Shown here piece after piece: positions 56,299-64,000 of a stretch of DNA of 64,000 nucleotides (its first letter is position 1; the number at the start of each line of letters is the position of its first letter). Origin of the DNA: Bog-756 sp963703145 (GTDB lineage Bacteria > Actinomycetota > Acidimicrobiia > Acidimicrobiales > RAAP-2); contig OY969793.1 of assembly GCA_963703145.1 (NCBI GenBank), forward strand, positions 2,666,001-2,730,000, given 5' to 3'. Both the position numbers and the translations under genes were made by a program. The notes under the pieces were generated by a model. The model ran no database searches and was not told where the DNA came from. It was given only the letters and a program-made list of their open reading frames with translations.

Positions 56299-56643
56299 TC
56301 AGGCTCGATCGGTGCCGTTCGACTTGTGAATCGGGTCTCGCGGGACCTTGCGCCGGTCGGGCAGGGAGGTGGGTGCCTCCTCCATGATCGTTCCGCACCG
56401 GTGGCACTCCCACCGCCGTGCGGGGGGATAGCTGAGCGCCCACCAATCGTGGGATGCAAATCGGCAAATGGCACGATCAAGCGCGCTCGGCACAACGGTG
56501 AGTTTACCGAGGTCACCCAACGAGTCCATGGCGGCATGGGTAAATTCTTGCTTACGTGAATGCAAACCGTCTGCAGTCCCGGATTCGGTTGAATTGGCGG
56601 AATTGTGCATGGGATCTTCCCGTCCTGGACGGCCGCGCTTCAT
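56299..56643 (-). CDS. Small zinc-ribbon-like protein of unknown function
   Basis: A 114-residue protein; the ATG at 56643 has GGGAG about eight bases upstream (ATG 56610 is an alternative). The C-terminal half has CRFASHDWWALSYPPARRWE then CHRCG. This C-x4-H ... C-x2-C spacing resembles small zinc ribbons such as DUF1660-type proteins. The N-terminal half is polar and low in conservation. It lies alone in a gene-poor stretch with atypical codon use, so both its reality and origin are uncertain. Confidence 0.5.
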   Translation of the reverse strand: MKRGRPGREDPMHNSANSTESGTADGLHSRKQEFTHAAMDSLGDLGKLTVVPSALDRAICRFASHDWWALSYPPARRWECHRCGTIMEEAPTSLPDRRKVPRDPIHKSNGTDRA

Positions 56644-57024
56644 CGGTTGGCGCTCCCCGGACGTGACGACGGAACGCAGGTCGCCGATGCCCCACGGGAC
56701 TCGATGGTGGCATCGGTCCCCCTGGTATCCGGCTCCCCCGAGGCACGGCCGCAGGAACCGAGTCCAGCATCGGCGGCCTGCCTGACGACTACATGACAAC
56801 TGATCATTGAGGGGTCCCATCGCTCGAAATGCCGGTGGTTGACGGCCTGGTCCCGGCCTTTTCCATTGATCGGCATCCCGACGTAAGGTCTTTAGGAAGC
56901 AGCTGCCCGGATGCACCACCGCCGGCAGGGGTCGTGACCATCCGAGTTGCCCACCTGGAGGGGTGATCCGACCGGCAGCCGGGCGCCACGGGCGCTACGG
57001 CAGGGAGCCGACGAGGAGGGGCAC
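56644..57024. other. Intergenic region, no gene recognised
   Basis: About 380 bp between the divergent zinc-ribbon gene and the HAD phosphatase gene. It probably holds both promoters. Nothing further was recognised. Confidence 0.5.
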
Positions 57025-57708
57025 GTGGAGGAGCGAGACGACGGGGCTGGCGACCGCCCGGGGACCGGGGGTGGATCGCCTCAGCCGGTTGTGGCCTTCG
57101 ACTTCGACGGAACGATCACCTCCCGGGACACCTTTCGCTACTTCTTGGCGAAGATCACCACCAATTCGGCCCTGGCCGCCTCCTTGCTCCGCATCGCCCC
57201 CCAACTGGCCAAGGGGGCGCGTGGAGGAGCCGCTCGGGACGAGGCGAAGCGGGCCCTGTGCCGCCAGGTGCTCACCGGGCTCCACCGGGTCGAGGCCGAG
57301 GGCGCGGCGGCCACCGCCGCCGAAGAGATCGTCCGCTCGCTGATCCGACCAGACTCGGCGGCGAGGATCCGTTGGCACCAGGCCGAGGGACACCGGATCA
57401 TCGTGGTCAGTGCATCGTTCGAGTCCTATGTGCGACCCGTGGTGGCGGAACTGGGCATCGACGAGGTGATCGCCACCCGGTGGGGAATCGACCCCGAGTC
57501 GAACCTGCTCACCGGGGAGCTCGACGGACCCAATGTCCGCAGCGATGCCAAGGTGGCCCTCCTCGAGGCCCATCTGGGGGGACCCTGCGAGTTGGCCTAC
57601 GCCTACGGCAACAGCGGGGGCGACGCGGCCATGCTGGCCCGGGCGGAGCACCGGATCTGGGTCGGGCGCCGTCCCATTCCCGCCCCGGACGCCGACGCAC
57701 CGGCCTGA
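57025..57708 (+). CDS. HAD-IB family phosphatase (SerB-like)
   Basis: A 227-residue HAD hydrolase with motif I VVAFDFDGTITSRDTF, motif II IIVVSASFESYV, the Lys in RSDAKVALLEAHL and motif III YAYGNSGGDAAML. The helical cap between motifs I and II is typical of subclass IB (phosphoserine phosphatase and relatives). The substrate is uncertain; similar genes act on phosphoserine or lipid phosphates. The GTG at 57025 has GAGGAGG upstream; an N-terminal stretch of about 20 polar residues precedes the fold. Confidence 0.87.
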   Translation: MEERDDGAGDRPGTGGGSPQPVVAFDFDGTITSRDTFRYFLAKITTNSALAASLLRIAPQLAKGARGGAARDEAKRALCRQVLTGLHRVEAEGAAATAAEEIVRSLIRPDSAARIRWHQAEGHRIIVVSASFESYVRPVVAELGIDEVIATRWGIDPESNLLTGELDGPNVRSDAKVALLEAHLGGPCELAYAYGNSGGDAAMLARAEHRIWVGRRPIPAPDADAPA

Positions 57709-57848
57709 GTGCGGCCACTGCCCGGGGTCGAACCGGGAGGCTCGGCACCTGTAGCATTGGTCCTTCGTTCGCTCGCCTCCACTCCCGACGGCTCGACGGC
57801 CGCGTCACGGTCCGATGCCGGGGGAAAGGGCAGGGTGAGCGTGCAGCT

Positions 57849-57936
57849 GGAGGGATGCGAGAGCGGACGAATCGGACGGTCTCGAAAACCGTTGTGTCGC
57901 AAGGCACCGTGGGTTCGAATCCCACTCCCTCCGCCA
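57849..57936 (+). tRNA. tRNA-Ser (anticodon CGA)
   Basis: Class II tRNA: acceptor GGAGGGA/TCCCTCC, anticodon stem ACGGT/ACCGT around CTCGAAA (CGA), a long variable arm and T-arm GTGGGTTCGAATCCCAC. Discriminator G and encoded CCA are present. Confidence 0.96.
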
Positions 57937-57945
57937 GCGGAGATC

Positions 57946-57980
57946 GGCTCCGGTCCAGGCCCATCGCCTGGTCCGGAGCC
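57946..57980. terminator. Terminator between tRNA-Ser and the NiCoT gene
   Basis: GGCTCCGG-t-CCAGGC and GCCTGG-t-CCGGAGCC form a 14-pair stem with one T-T mismatch and a 5-nt loop, in the 73-bp gap between convergent transcripts. Confidence 0.75.
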
Positions 57981-58009
57981 CTCCGGGCAGCGGCCCCGGC
58001 GGGGGATGC

Positions 58010-59155
58010 TCACCGAGGGGCGGGCGCCTCGGCGGGTTCGTGGGCGATCATCTTGGCGTCCCACTTCTCCTCGACGTTTCCGAGGTGCCAGTAGGCCAAC
58101 GCCGCGACCCAGGTGGCGATGAACGCCCCCACGATCACGAATCCAGCGGTGTTGATGTTGAAGTTCCCGAAGAAGTTGAAGAACGGGTCGTTGACGTGCA
58201 GCTCGGACCCGACGAGCCCGACGATCTCGATGGTCCCGATGAAGAAGGCCACGAACACCGACAGCCCGGTGATGGTGAGGTTGTAGAACACCTTGCGCAG
58301 CGGATTGGCGAACGCCCAGTCGTAGGCGAAGTTCATGAAGCATCCGTCGATGGTGTCGAACAGGCTCATCCCGGCCGCGAACAGGATGGGCAGCGACAAG
58401 ATGGCGTAGAAGGGCAGGCCGCTACCCACGGCGGTTCCGGCCAGCACCAGGAGGGCCACCTCGGTGGCGGTGTCGAAGCCCAGACCGAAGAGGACCCCGA
58501 CCGGGTACATCTTCCACTCCTTGTCGATCCGCTTGGCGTAGCCGCCGAAGAAGCGGTTGATGAAGCCGCGGTTGTTGAGCTGGCGCTCGAGCTCCTCGTT
58601 GTCGAATCTGCCGGCCTTCATCTCCGTGTAGACCTTGACGATGCCGATCAGCACGATCAGGTTCAGGGCGGCGATGAGGTAGAGGAAGCCTCCCGACACC
58701 GAGGTGCCGATGACGTTGGTCGCCTCATGGAGGCCAGAGCCGCCGTTGCTCACCTGGGAATCGAGCGCCTTGATGCCGAAATTCAGGAACACGGCCAGCA
58801 GGAACACGATGGTCGAATGGCCCAGCGAGAAGAAGAACCCGACACCGAGCGGCCGTTTGCCGTCGTTGACCAGCTTCCGCGTCGTGTTGTCGATGGCGGC
58901 GATGTGGTCGGCGTCGAAGGCGTGGCGCATGCCCAGCGTGTAGGCGAGGATCCCCGTGCCGAAGCCGAACAGGCTGGTCTTGGAGACGTGGTAGTGATGG
59001 CCGTTGGCCGCAGCCAGGAGGCCCCATCCCACGACGTTCAGGGCGATGATGGCCAGCGCCATGCCACCGACCCGCCACCACTCCTTGGGGGTCAGACCGT
59101 TCTGCAGTCTCGCCAGCCGGGACGGATAGAGCGCCCCGATCGCGGTGTCGGTCAC
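58010..59155 (-). CDS. Nickel/cobalt transporter, NiCoT family
   Basis: Integral membrane permease of 381 residues with about eight spans. It has all NiCoT signatures: RHAFDADHIAAIDNTTRK in helix II, GFFFSLGHSTIVFLLAVF, GLGFDTATEVALLVLAG and GMSLFDTIDGCFMNFAYDWA. The histidines and aspartates of HAFDADHI form the metal entry site. It imports Ni2+ or Co2+ with high affinity; which one is not readable. It is divergent from a Fur-family regulator, suggesting metal-responsive control. Cobalt would serve the B12 enzyme Ecm encoded earlier. Confidence 0.95.
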   Translation of the reverse strand: MTDTAIGALYPSRLARLQNGLTPKEWWRVGGMALAIIALNVVGWGLLAAANGHHYHVSKTSLFGFGTGILAYTLGMRHAFDADHIAAIDNTTRKLVNDGKRPLGVGFFFSLGHSTIVFLLAVFLNFGIKALDSQVSNGGSGLHEATNVIGTSVSGGFLYLIAALNLIVLIGIVKVYTEMKAGRFDNEELERQLNNRGFINRFFGGYAKRIDKEWKMYPVGVLFGLGFDTATEVALLVLAGTAVGSGLPFYAILSLPILFAAGMSLFDTIDGCFMNFAYDWAFANPLRKVFYNLTITGLSVFVAFFIGTIEIVGLVGSELHVNDPFFNFFGNFNINTAGFVIVGAFIATWVAALAYWHLGNVEEKWDAKMIAHEPAEAPAPR

Positions 59156-59257
59156 TCAGGCTCCCCGGGCGCAGGCACAGTCGGTAAGGTAACGCAAATA
59201 CGATGAGCATGCAATAAGGAGTCCCGTGCGACTGGGTAAGTCGGTAACCTGGAGGGC
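59156..59257. promoter_or_regulatory. Divergent promoter/operator region between NiCoT and Fur-family genes
   Basis: A 102-bp gap with an A/T-rich centre. GCAA occurs twice 17 bp apart (59194 and 59211), and the 9-mer AGTCGGTAA occurs twice 60 bp apart (59179 and 59239). TACGAT at 59199 could be a -10 box. A Fur-type regulator probably binds here; the exact site is not established. Confidence 0.5.
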
Positions 59258-59725
59258 ATGAGCAAGGCGCTCGACCCGGTCGGGCAGGCAGATTTCTCCT
59301 CGGTGGAGGCCGTCCTCGCCCACCTCCGCTCCCAGGGCGGCCGCGTCACCTCGTCGCGCCGGATCCTCCTCGAAGTCCTCTTCGAGGCCGACGGCCACCT
59401 GAGTGCGGAGGCCCTCACCGAGGCCGTGCAGAAGCGGGCCCCTGACGTGCACATCTCGACGGTGTACCGGAATCTCGAGGATCTGGAGCATCTGGGCGTG
59501 ATCTCCCACTCCCATCTGGGCCACGGGCCGTCGAGCTACCTGCTGGCGTCCCACGCCCACGCCCACTTCATCTGCGCCGACTGCGGGACGATGATCGAGG
59601 CGCCCGACGAGCTGTTCCGGGGCCTGGCACGGGCGGCGCGGACCCGGCTGGGCTTCGCCATCGACCCGAAGCACTTCGCCATCCTGGGCCAATGTGCCGG
59701 GTGCGAGGCCAAGGCCCACCGGTAG
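59258..59725 (+). CDS. Fur-family metalloregulator, possibly nickel-responsive (Nur-like)
   Basis: A 155-residue repressor: winged helix (RVTSSRRILLEVLFEADGHL, ISTVYRNLEDLEHLGVISHS) and a C-terminal dimer/metal domain with SHAHAHFICADCGTMIE and a second Cys pair (GQCAGCEAKAHR). The His-rich HAHAHF and two CxxC pairs supply structural and sensing sites. Being divergent from a NiCoT gene, nickel or cobalt sensing is the natural guess; Zur or Fur function cannot be excluded. GGAGGG lies close before the ATG at 59258. The BlaI-like regulator follows after 22 bp. Confidence 0.9.
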   Translation: MSKALDPVGQADFSSVEAVLAHLRSQGGRVTSSRRILLEVLFEADGHLSAEALTEAVQKRAPDVHISTVYRNLEDLEHLGVISHSHLGHGPSSYLLASHAHAHFICADCGTMIEAPDELFRGLARAARTRLGFAIDPKHFAILGQCAGCEAKAHR

Positions 59726-59747
59726 GGTGGATCGTGGGAGCCAGCCG

Positions 59748-60170
59748 ATGAGTGAGTCCACGACCTGCGACAATCCGATGTGCTCGTGCGATCCCTGCAC
59801 CTGTGAGACCTGTGCCTGCGGCGCAGCCAGGTTGGGTGATCTCGAGCGACGGGTGATGGACATCCTCTGGGCGGCGTCCGGTGGCGAGCGGACCGGGCGC
59901 GAGGTGGCCGACACCCTGGGGGCGAACGCCTACACGACGGTTGCCACCGTGCTCGACCGCCTGGTCCACAAGGGGTTGGTCCGCCGGAGAGTCGACGGAC
60001 GCACCATTCGGTTCGCCGCCGTCGGCAGCCAGGGCGCCCACACGGCCGTCCTGATGCACGAGGCCCTGGCCGCCGGCCACGACCCGGACTCGGCCCTGGT
60101 CCGCTTCGTCGAGATCCTGTCCCCGGACGAGGCCGCCGTCCTACGCCGGTCACTCGACCGGCTGGGTTGA
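59748..60170 (+). CDS. BlaI/MecI/CopY-type repressor with Cys-rich N-terminal extension
   Basis: A 140-residue regulator. Residues 7-24 hold seven cysteines (TTCDNPMCSCDPCTCETCAC), a metallothionein-like cluster. They are followed by a BlaI-type winged helix: LGDLERRVMDILWAASGG, AYTTVATVLDRLVHKGLVRR and GRTIRFAAVGS. Family members bind TACA/TGTA dyads. CopY senses copper through Cys near its C-terminus, whereas here the Cys cluster is N-terminal. GGGAG lies eight bases before ATG 59748. It is co-oriented with the Fur-like gene and convergent with a membrane operon whose promoter region has a matching dyad. Confidence 0.88.
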   Translation: MSESTTCDNPMCSCDPCTCETCACGAARLGDLERRVMDILWAASGGERTGREVADTLGANAYTTVATVLDRLVHKGLVRRRVDGRTIRFAAVGSQGAHTAVLMHEALAAGHDPDSALVRFVEILSPDEAAVLRRSLDRLG

Positions 60171-60198
60171 CCGCCCCTCCCGGCACTCCCCGCCGGGG

Positions 60199-60849
60199 TC
60201 AGATCATCAGGATCAGCAGGAACCCCATGCCGACGCACATGACCACGTGGCTGGCGTCCTCCAGCCGGGGCATGGCCACCAGCATCTCGACCACGCCGGC
60301 CGGCGTGGCACCGCCACCCGTGCCGTCCTCGGAGACATAGGCCGGAGCGTGGCGCCCGTGGTGGGAGGCCCCCTTGGTCGGGGACGCCAGGGTGAAGACG
60401 GCCGATGCGAAGAAGGAGAACGCCAGCACCAGGGCGAGGCCCGGATCGAGGCGCGCCCCCGACGAGGTCCCGCCCATCGCCATCGAGGATCCATGGCGGG
60501 CGACGACCGGGAATGAGTACATGAGGAGCATGGCCAGGCTCATGGCGGCGTGAATGACGAAGTGGGGAAGGTGCAGGCCGAACCGCTGCACCGACTGGAC
60601 GCTCCGGGCCAGGAACCACACCATCAGGGCGGCGAAGACGAGCTCCCAGAGCCCGCTCGGCCCGAACGCCCAGGCCGTAACGAACATGCCGGCCATGGCC
60701 ACCCCCATGAAGACGTGGGCCACCGCCACGTCCCAGCCCGCCGGACGCCGGGTCCCGACCGTGGCGGCGAGGAGCACGACGCTGTAGGCCGCCACAGCCA
60801 GCATCATCGAACCAAACAGGTAATAGAGCCACGCCGGGTTGGCGGTCAC
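60199..60849 (-). CDS. DUF5134-type integral membrane protein
   Basis: A 216-residue protein with about six hydrophobic spans (WLYYLFGSMMLAVAAYSVVL, FVTAWAFGPSGLWELVFAAL and a final VVMCVGMGFLLILMI). Several histidines and methionines lie in or between helices (HVFMGVAMAGMF, LPHFVIHAAMSLAMLLMYSF, SHHGRHAP), a composition suggestive of metal contact. Its ATG overlaps the stop of the upstream membrane gene (ATGA). Function is unknown. Confidence 0.78.
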   Translation of the reverse strand: MTANPAWLYYLFGSMMLAVAAYSVVLLAATVGTRRPAGWDVAVAHVFMGVAMAGMFVTAWAFGPSGLWELVFAALMVWFLARSVQSVQRFGLHLPHFVIHAAMSLAMLLMYSFPVVARHGSSMAMGGTSSGARLDPGLALVLAFSFFASAVFTLASPTKGASHHGRHAPAYVSEDGTGGGATPAGVVEMLVAMPRLEDASHVVMCVGMGFLLILMI

Positions 60850-61871
60850 CGCCGGTCGCCCTCCCCGGTGGTGACCGCTCGGCCGGGGATGCGGACGGTG
60901 GACGTCTGCGTGGTGCCGAGCGGCCAGTAGAGCAGAGCCAGCAGGATCACCAGGGGGCCCGAGTTGGGGTCGGTGGCGCCACCGGCCAGGACCCCGCCGA
61001 GGTTCTGGGCGGCCACCCAGATGACGGCGAACACGGCCACGGCCAGCACCACGGTGGCCTGGGTCACCGGAGTGGGCAGATAGACCCCCACGGCGATGAA
61101 CAGGCAGACGGCAGCCAGCAGGATCGCCACGGCCGTCCCGTGGTGGAGGAACAACGACTCACTCGACCGGTCGAGGTGGGCCAGCCATCCCGGCTGACCG
61201 TTGTCGAGGTCGGCCACCACCCAGTGCAGCGCCTGGGGCGAACGGCCCGATCCGACCACCGCCAACACGGCGAGCAGGACCCACACCGCAGACCAGATCG
61301 CCTTGGCCGCCCCCAACCCGACGGTGCGGGCGGCGACGAAGGGCCGGTCGGAGCCATGACTGGGCCACAAGAGCACCGCCACCAGTCCATAGAAGAGGAC
61401 ACCCCCTGGGCCGCCCGCCAACGGCGTGGCCCCACCGGAGAACACCGCCCCCAACCCCTCGCCGAACCACCAGACCCCGACAGCCCAGGCGATCGACAGC
61501 GCCAACGCCGCCTTGCACGTCCGCTGCCACACGATGCCGAAGGCGATCACGAACTGGATCCCGGCGAAGGCCGTGTTGGTCAGGATCGGATGGTGGTAGA
61601 CGACCGAGCCGTTCCAAGCGATGGAGTGGGCGATCCAGCCGGGATTGCCCGCCGCCACCCCAGTGAGCATCCCGCTGAATCCGTTCGGCCCACGGGAGAA
61701 GAGGAACGGCTGGAGCTGGAGCACGGCGTCGAGCAGCCACAGCGTCGCCAGGACCAGCTGGTAGGTCCGCTGCCGATCGATCGGCGGCCGGTCCACGACG
61801 GCGGGGGTAGCGGCCCGATCCAGGGCGATGCCGTCGTCGAGCTCCATGGTGCTCATACCTCGCCAACCCAT
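60846..61871 (-). CDS. Conserved integral membrane protein of unknown function
   Basis: A 341-residue protein with roughly eight to nine spans (LVLATLWLLDAVLQLQPFLF, FAGIQFVIAFGIVW, AILLAAVCLFIAVGVYLP, VLAVAVFAVIWVAAQNLGGV). The loop MLTGVAAGNPGWIAHSIAWN is distinctive. It is first in a two-gene operon with the DUF5134 protein. The ATG at 61871 is used; GTG 61874 and ATG 61856 are alternatives. A perfect BlaI-like dyad lies about 70 bp upstream, so repression by the Cys-rich regulator is inferred. Confidence 0.75.
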   Translation of the reverse strand: MGWRGMSTMELDDGIALDRAATPAVVDRPPIDRQRTYQLVLATLWLLDAVLQLQPFLFSRGPNGFSGMLTGVAAGNPGWIAHSIAWNGSVVYHHPILTNTAFAGIQFVIAFGIVWQRTCKAALALSIAWAVGVWWFGEGLGAVFSGGATPLAGGPGGVLFYGLVAVLLWPSHGSDRPFVAARTVGLGAAKAIWSAVWVLLAVLAVVGSGRSPQALHWVVADLDNGQPGWLAHLDRSSESLFLHHGTAVAILLAAVCLFIAVGVYLPTPVTQATVVLAVAVFAVIWVAAQNLGGVLAGGATDPNSGPLVILLALLYWPLGTTQTSTVRIPGRAVTTGEGDRR

Positions 61872-62237
61872 CACTCGTCACCCGACCATCGCTGCTGCAC
61901 GATCTTCGGAACCGCTGGTGCTCCAGGATTTCCGAGGCCATTACTACCACTTGTAGTAGCGGTCGACAAGCAGCGTCCGATGCACCCAACCCCCCTGTCC
62001 AGCGGGCCTGTTCGAGCCCATTGCGTAACTCGCGCGCCATGCCTTACCATGCAATTCGAACGCTCTCCGTGTCCTGAAGGCCACGGAGCGAGCGCGTTCG
62101 CTCCAGCAAACGATCCAGCGGGCAGGGCTGCTTCCAATGCAACATGCGACAGGGGTACAGCGAGGCAGGGCACACTCCGGCAACGGCGACGCCCGGCGGA
62201 CAGGGCGTCCGACCATGATCGAGAGTGTGGGCTGACC
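61872..62237. other. Divergent intergenic region
   Basis: 366 bp between the membrane operon and the ATPase regulator. Apart from the dyad at 61942-61958 nothing specific is recognised. Short frames here are arginine-rich and unsupported. Confidence 0.5.
61942..61958. promoter_or_regulatory. Candidate BlaI/MecI-type operator
   Basis: TACTAC-CACTT-GTAGTA is a perfect 6-5-6 inverted repeat, 71-87 bp upstream of the membrane operon start. It resembles the TACA/TGTA-cored dyads used by BlaI, MecI and CopY repressors, and a gene for such a repressor lies 1.8 kb away. Confidence 0.65.
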
Positions 62238-64000
62238 GTGGCCATCTCGGATCTGACCCCTCCGGCCACCGACCGCCGGTCACGACAGGCATCCGGGCCA
62301 CGGCTGTTCGAGCGTGGTCCTCTGTTGGCCGAGTTCGAGGCCATTTTCTCTAGGACGCTGCGGGTTCCCAGTCGGTGCATCGCCATCGAGGGCACCTGGG
62401 GCTCGGGGCGGACCGCGCTGCTCAATGCCGCCGGCGACATCGCCAGCCGGGCCGAGTGCCTGGTGCTGCGGGGACGGGGTGGCGAGGTCGAAAAGCAGAT
62501 CCCGTTCGCCGTACTCGGCAAGTTCGTCGAGGCGGCGGCGGCCCTGGGCGCCAACGCCCCCACGGTGTCCGAGCAGGCCGAGGCCCTCCGGTCACTGTTG
62601 GTCGCCGGCACGCGACCGGAGCCCGGCACGATCAGCCCACTCTTCCACTCGTTGGTCCTGGCCCTGCGGGGACTGGGTCCGGTCCTGTTGACCGTCGACG
62701 ATGCCGACCTCGCCGACCGGGAGACCCTGGCTGTCCTGGAGTACGTGGTGCGCCGGCTCGACGATCAGCAGATCTGGCTCCTCGTGTCCGCCCAACCGCT
62801 CCACCCCGGTATCGGGCTCCGACCGGTCGACTCGCTCCTCAGCGACTCCGAGACCCGCCAGTTCATTCTGGAGCCACTCGACGAGGTCAGTGTGGCGGCC
62901 ATGGTGGCCGGCTACTTCGATGAGGTCCCGGACCCGGCGTTCGTGGCGGCGTGCCGACGGGCCACCGGCGGCACACCGCTGTTCCTCAAGACACTGCTGC
63001 CATGCCTCGAGCGCTGGCAGGTCCGCCCGACAGCCGACATGGCCACCAGGGTGGAGCGGGTCCCGGCCCCGAAGATCACCCAGATCGTCCTCGGCCGGCT
63101 GGCCCAGCTGCCGGTGGCCGCGGCCGACCTCCTCCAGGCGTGCGCCGTGTTGGGCGACGGCACCGAGCCGACGGTGGCCCGACGACTGGCCAAGATCGAC
63201 GCCCTGGCGGCCGAGCGGGCTGCCGACTCGGCCAGCCACCGGGAGCTGCTCCAGCCGGGACGGCCCTTCGCCTTCCGTTCGCCCCTGATCCGCTGGGCCG
63301 TCTACTACGACATCCCGACGGCGCGGCGGTCGCAGCTGCACGCCCGGGCAGCGGAGCTACTGGACGAGCACGGGGCCGCCCAGGGGACGGTCACCGAGCA
63401 CCTATTGGCCACCGATCCGGTGGGCGACGCCGAGACCGCCGACCGCCTCCAGGCCATGGGTCGGGCGGCGTTGGCCTCGGGAGACCGGCCGTTGGCCGTC
63501 CGGTGCTTCAACCGCGCCCTGGCCGAGTGTCCGCCGGCCGGCCGCGGGGGCAGCCTCTACCTGGACCTGGCCTCGGTCGAGACGGCCCAGGGAAGGTCGA
63601 CGGCCCTCTCTCACTTCCAACGGGCCATCCAACTGGGCGTGGATGACGACACCGCGCTGGTCGAAGTAGCGGTCGGGATCCTCTGCTCGCTGTCGGGGTC
63701 ACCCGGCCTCCGCCAAGAGGCCGTCGAGGCGGTCCGGAACCTGTCCGATCGGCTGGACGGGGTGGGACTCGACCTCGCCATCGAGTTCGAACTGGCGGTG
63801 GCCATGGCCTCGCGCCTCCCTTCGGCCCGGGCCCAGAGCCTCGACCGACTCCGGTCCCTCCTGGCCCGGGACGGTGACCCCACCCCGGGGAGCACGGAGT
63901 CCGAGCGGGCCCGGCTGGCCCGCACGTTCGTCGCCATCCAGGAGTCGATGGGTGCCAAGTCGATGACGGCGGACGCGCTGGTGGCCCAGCTGGAGCCGGT
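62238..64000 (+). CDS. Large ATPase-type (LuxR/LAL-like) transcriptional regulator, truncated by window edge
   Basis: An open frame from GTG 62238 to the window end (at least 587 residues). From residue 23 it reads RLFERGPLLAEFEAIF, then a P-loop IEGTWGSGRTALLNAAGDIA, Walker B VLLTVDDADLADRETLAVLE, and a winged-helix and helical-repeat region (FNRALAECPPAGRGGSLYLD). This is the layout of LAL-type LuxR regulators and adenylate-cyclase-like AAA ATPases. The DNA-binding C-terminus would lie beyond the window. The P-loop Lys is replaced by Arg. Its target is unknown, though it is divergent from the membrane operon. Confidence 0.82.
   Translation, partial: MAISDLTPPATDRRSRQASGPRLFERGPLLAEFEAIFSRTLRVPSRCIAIEGTWGSGRTALLNAAGDIASRAECLVLRGRGGEVEKQIPFAVLGKFVEAAAALGANAPTVSEQAEALRSLLVAGTRPEPGTISPLFHSLVLALRGLGPVLLTVDDADLADRETLAVLEYVVRRLDDQQIWLLVSAQPLHPGIGLRPVDSLLSDSETRQFILEPLDEVSVAAMVAGYFDEVPDPAFVAACRRATGGTPLFLKTLLPCLERWQVRPTADMATRVERVPAPKITQIVLGRLAQLPVAAADLLQACAVLGDGTEPTVARRLAKIDALAAERAADSASHRELLQPGRPFAFRSPLIRWAVYYDIPTARRSQLHARAAELLDEHGAAQGTVTEHLLATDPVGDAETADRLQAMGRAALASGDRPLAVRCFNRALAECPPAGRGGSLYLDLASVETAQGRSTALSHFQRAIQLGVDDDTALVEVAVGILCSLSGSPGLRQEAVEAVRNLSDRLDGVGLDLAIEFELAVAMASRLPSARAQSLDRLRSLLARDGDPTPGSTESERARLARTFVAIQESMGAKSMTADALVAQLEP

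Noticed and set aside
57715..57745. A tRNA T-arm-like stretch (minus-strand CCCGGTTCGACCCCGGG) after the HAD gene
   Set aside because: No matching acceptor 5' half, D-arm or anticodon arm could be found nearby. It may be a tRNA remnant or chance.

Overview
The window is high-GC, densely coded actinobacterial DNA. An order within Acidimicrobiia (Actinomycetota) is my best guess. The reasons are the order tRNA-Thr, tRNA-Met, rpmG, tRNA-Trp, secE, nusG, rplK, rplA; an MptB-like mannosyltransferase; and secreted proteins made of GYW-(M/L)-VASDGGIF repeats, a type I associate with that class. The placement rests on recognition of these features, not on a search. No phage, insertion sequence or CRISPR array was seen. 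Two genes (nusG and a COG4280-type membrane protein) each carry an apparent one-base indel, which looks like assembly error as much as biology.

Layout. 1-5706: translation and secretion genes with four tRNAs, a GNAT acetyltransferase and an MptB-like glycosyltransferase. 5751-17856: mixed housekeeping genes (YajQ, GtrA, GH1 glucosidase, TesB thioesterase, citrate synthase, RmuC, NDH-2, PhoU) and a UDP-sulfoquinovose synthase. 17878-21731: asd and ask, then two cyclophilins. 21743-34742: carbon metabolism dominated by ethylmalonyl-CoA pathway genes on both strands: SDR, hbd, ecm and DUF3097 on +; ccr, epimerase, a GIY-YIG protein, pccB and an epsilon-type subunit on -; and an acetyl-CoA acetyltransferase divergent from ccr. 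Together these would turn acetyl-CoA into acetoacetyl-CoA, 3-hydroxybutyryl-CoA, (after crotonase) crotonyl-CoA, ethylmalonyl-CoA and methylsuccinyl-CoA. The later steps are not in the window.

34757-38855: SixA-like phosphatase, recR, dnaX, the SRP RNA, tRNA-Ser and tadA. 38993-55809: about 17 kb of minus-strand surface genes. It holds a six-repeat secreted protein, a 1,627-residue secreted metallophosphatase with perfect 585-bp tandem DNA repeats, and a tightly packed seven-gene set. That set encodes a GT2-GtrA-HPr-kinase-like fusion, a GT39 glycosyltransferase, a phospholipase-C-like protein lacking the usual ENRSFD motif, a C-terminally anchored protein, a GH99-like lipoprotein, a small exported protein and a fibronectin-type surface protein. 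I regard this set as the best candidate for an undescribed system, probably for building or trimming a surface glycan or glycoprotein.

55810-64000: a less dense stretch with a small zinc-ribbon-like protein, a HAD phosphatase and tRNA-Ser(CGA). A metal-linked cluster follows: a NiCoT nickel/cobalt transporter divergent from a Fur-family regulator, then a BlaI/MecI-type regulator with an unusual seven-cysteine N-terminus, then a convergent two-gene membrane operon whose upstream region carries a perfect BlaI-like dyad. The window ends inside a large ATPase-type regulator.
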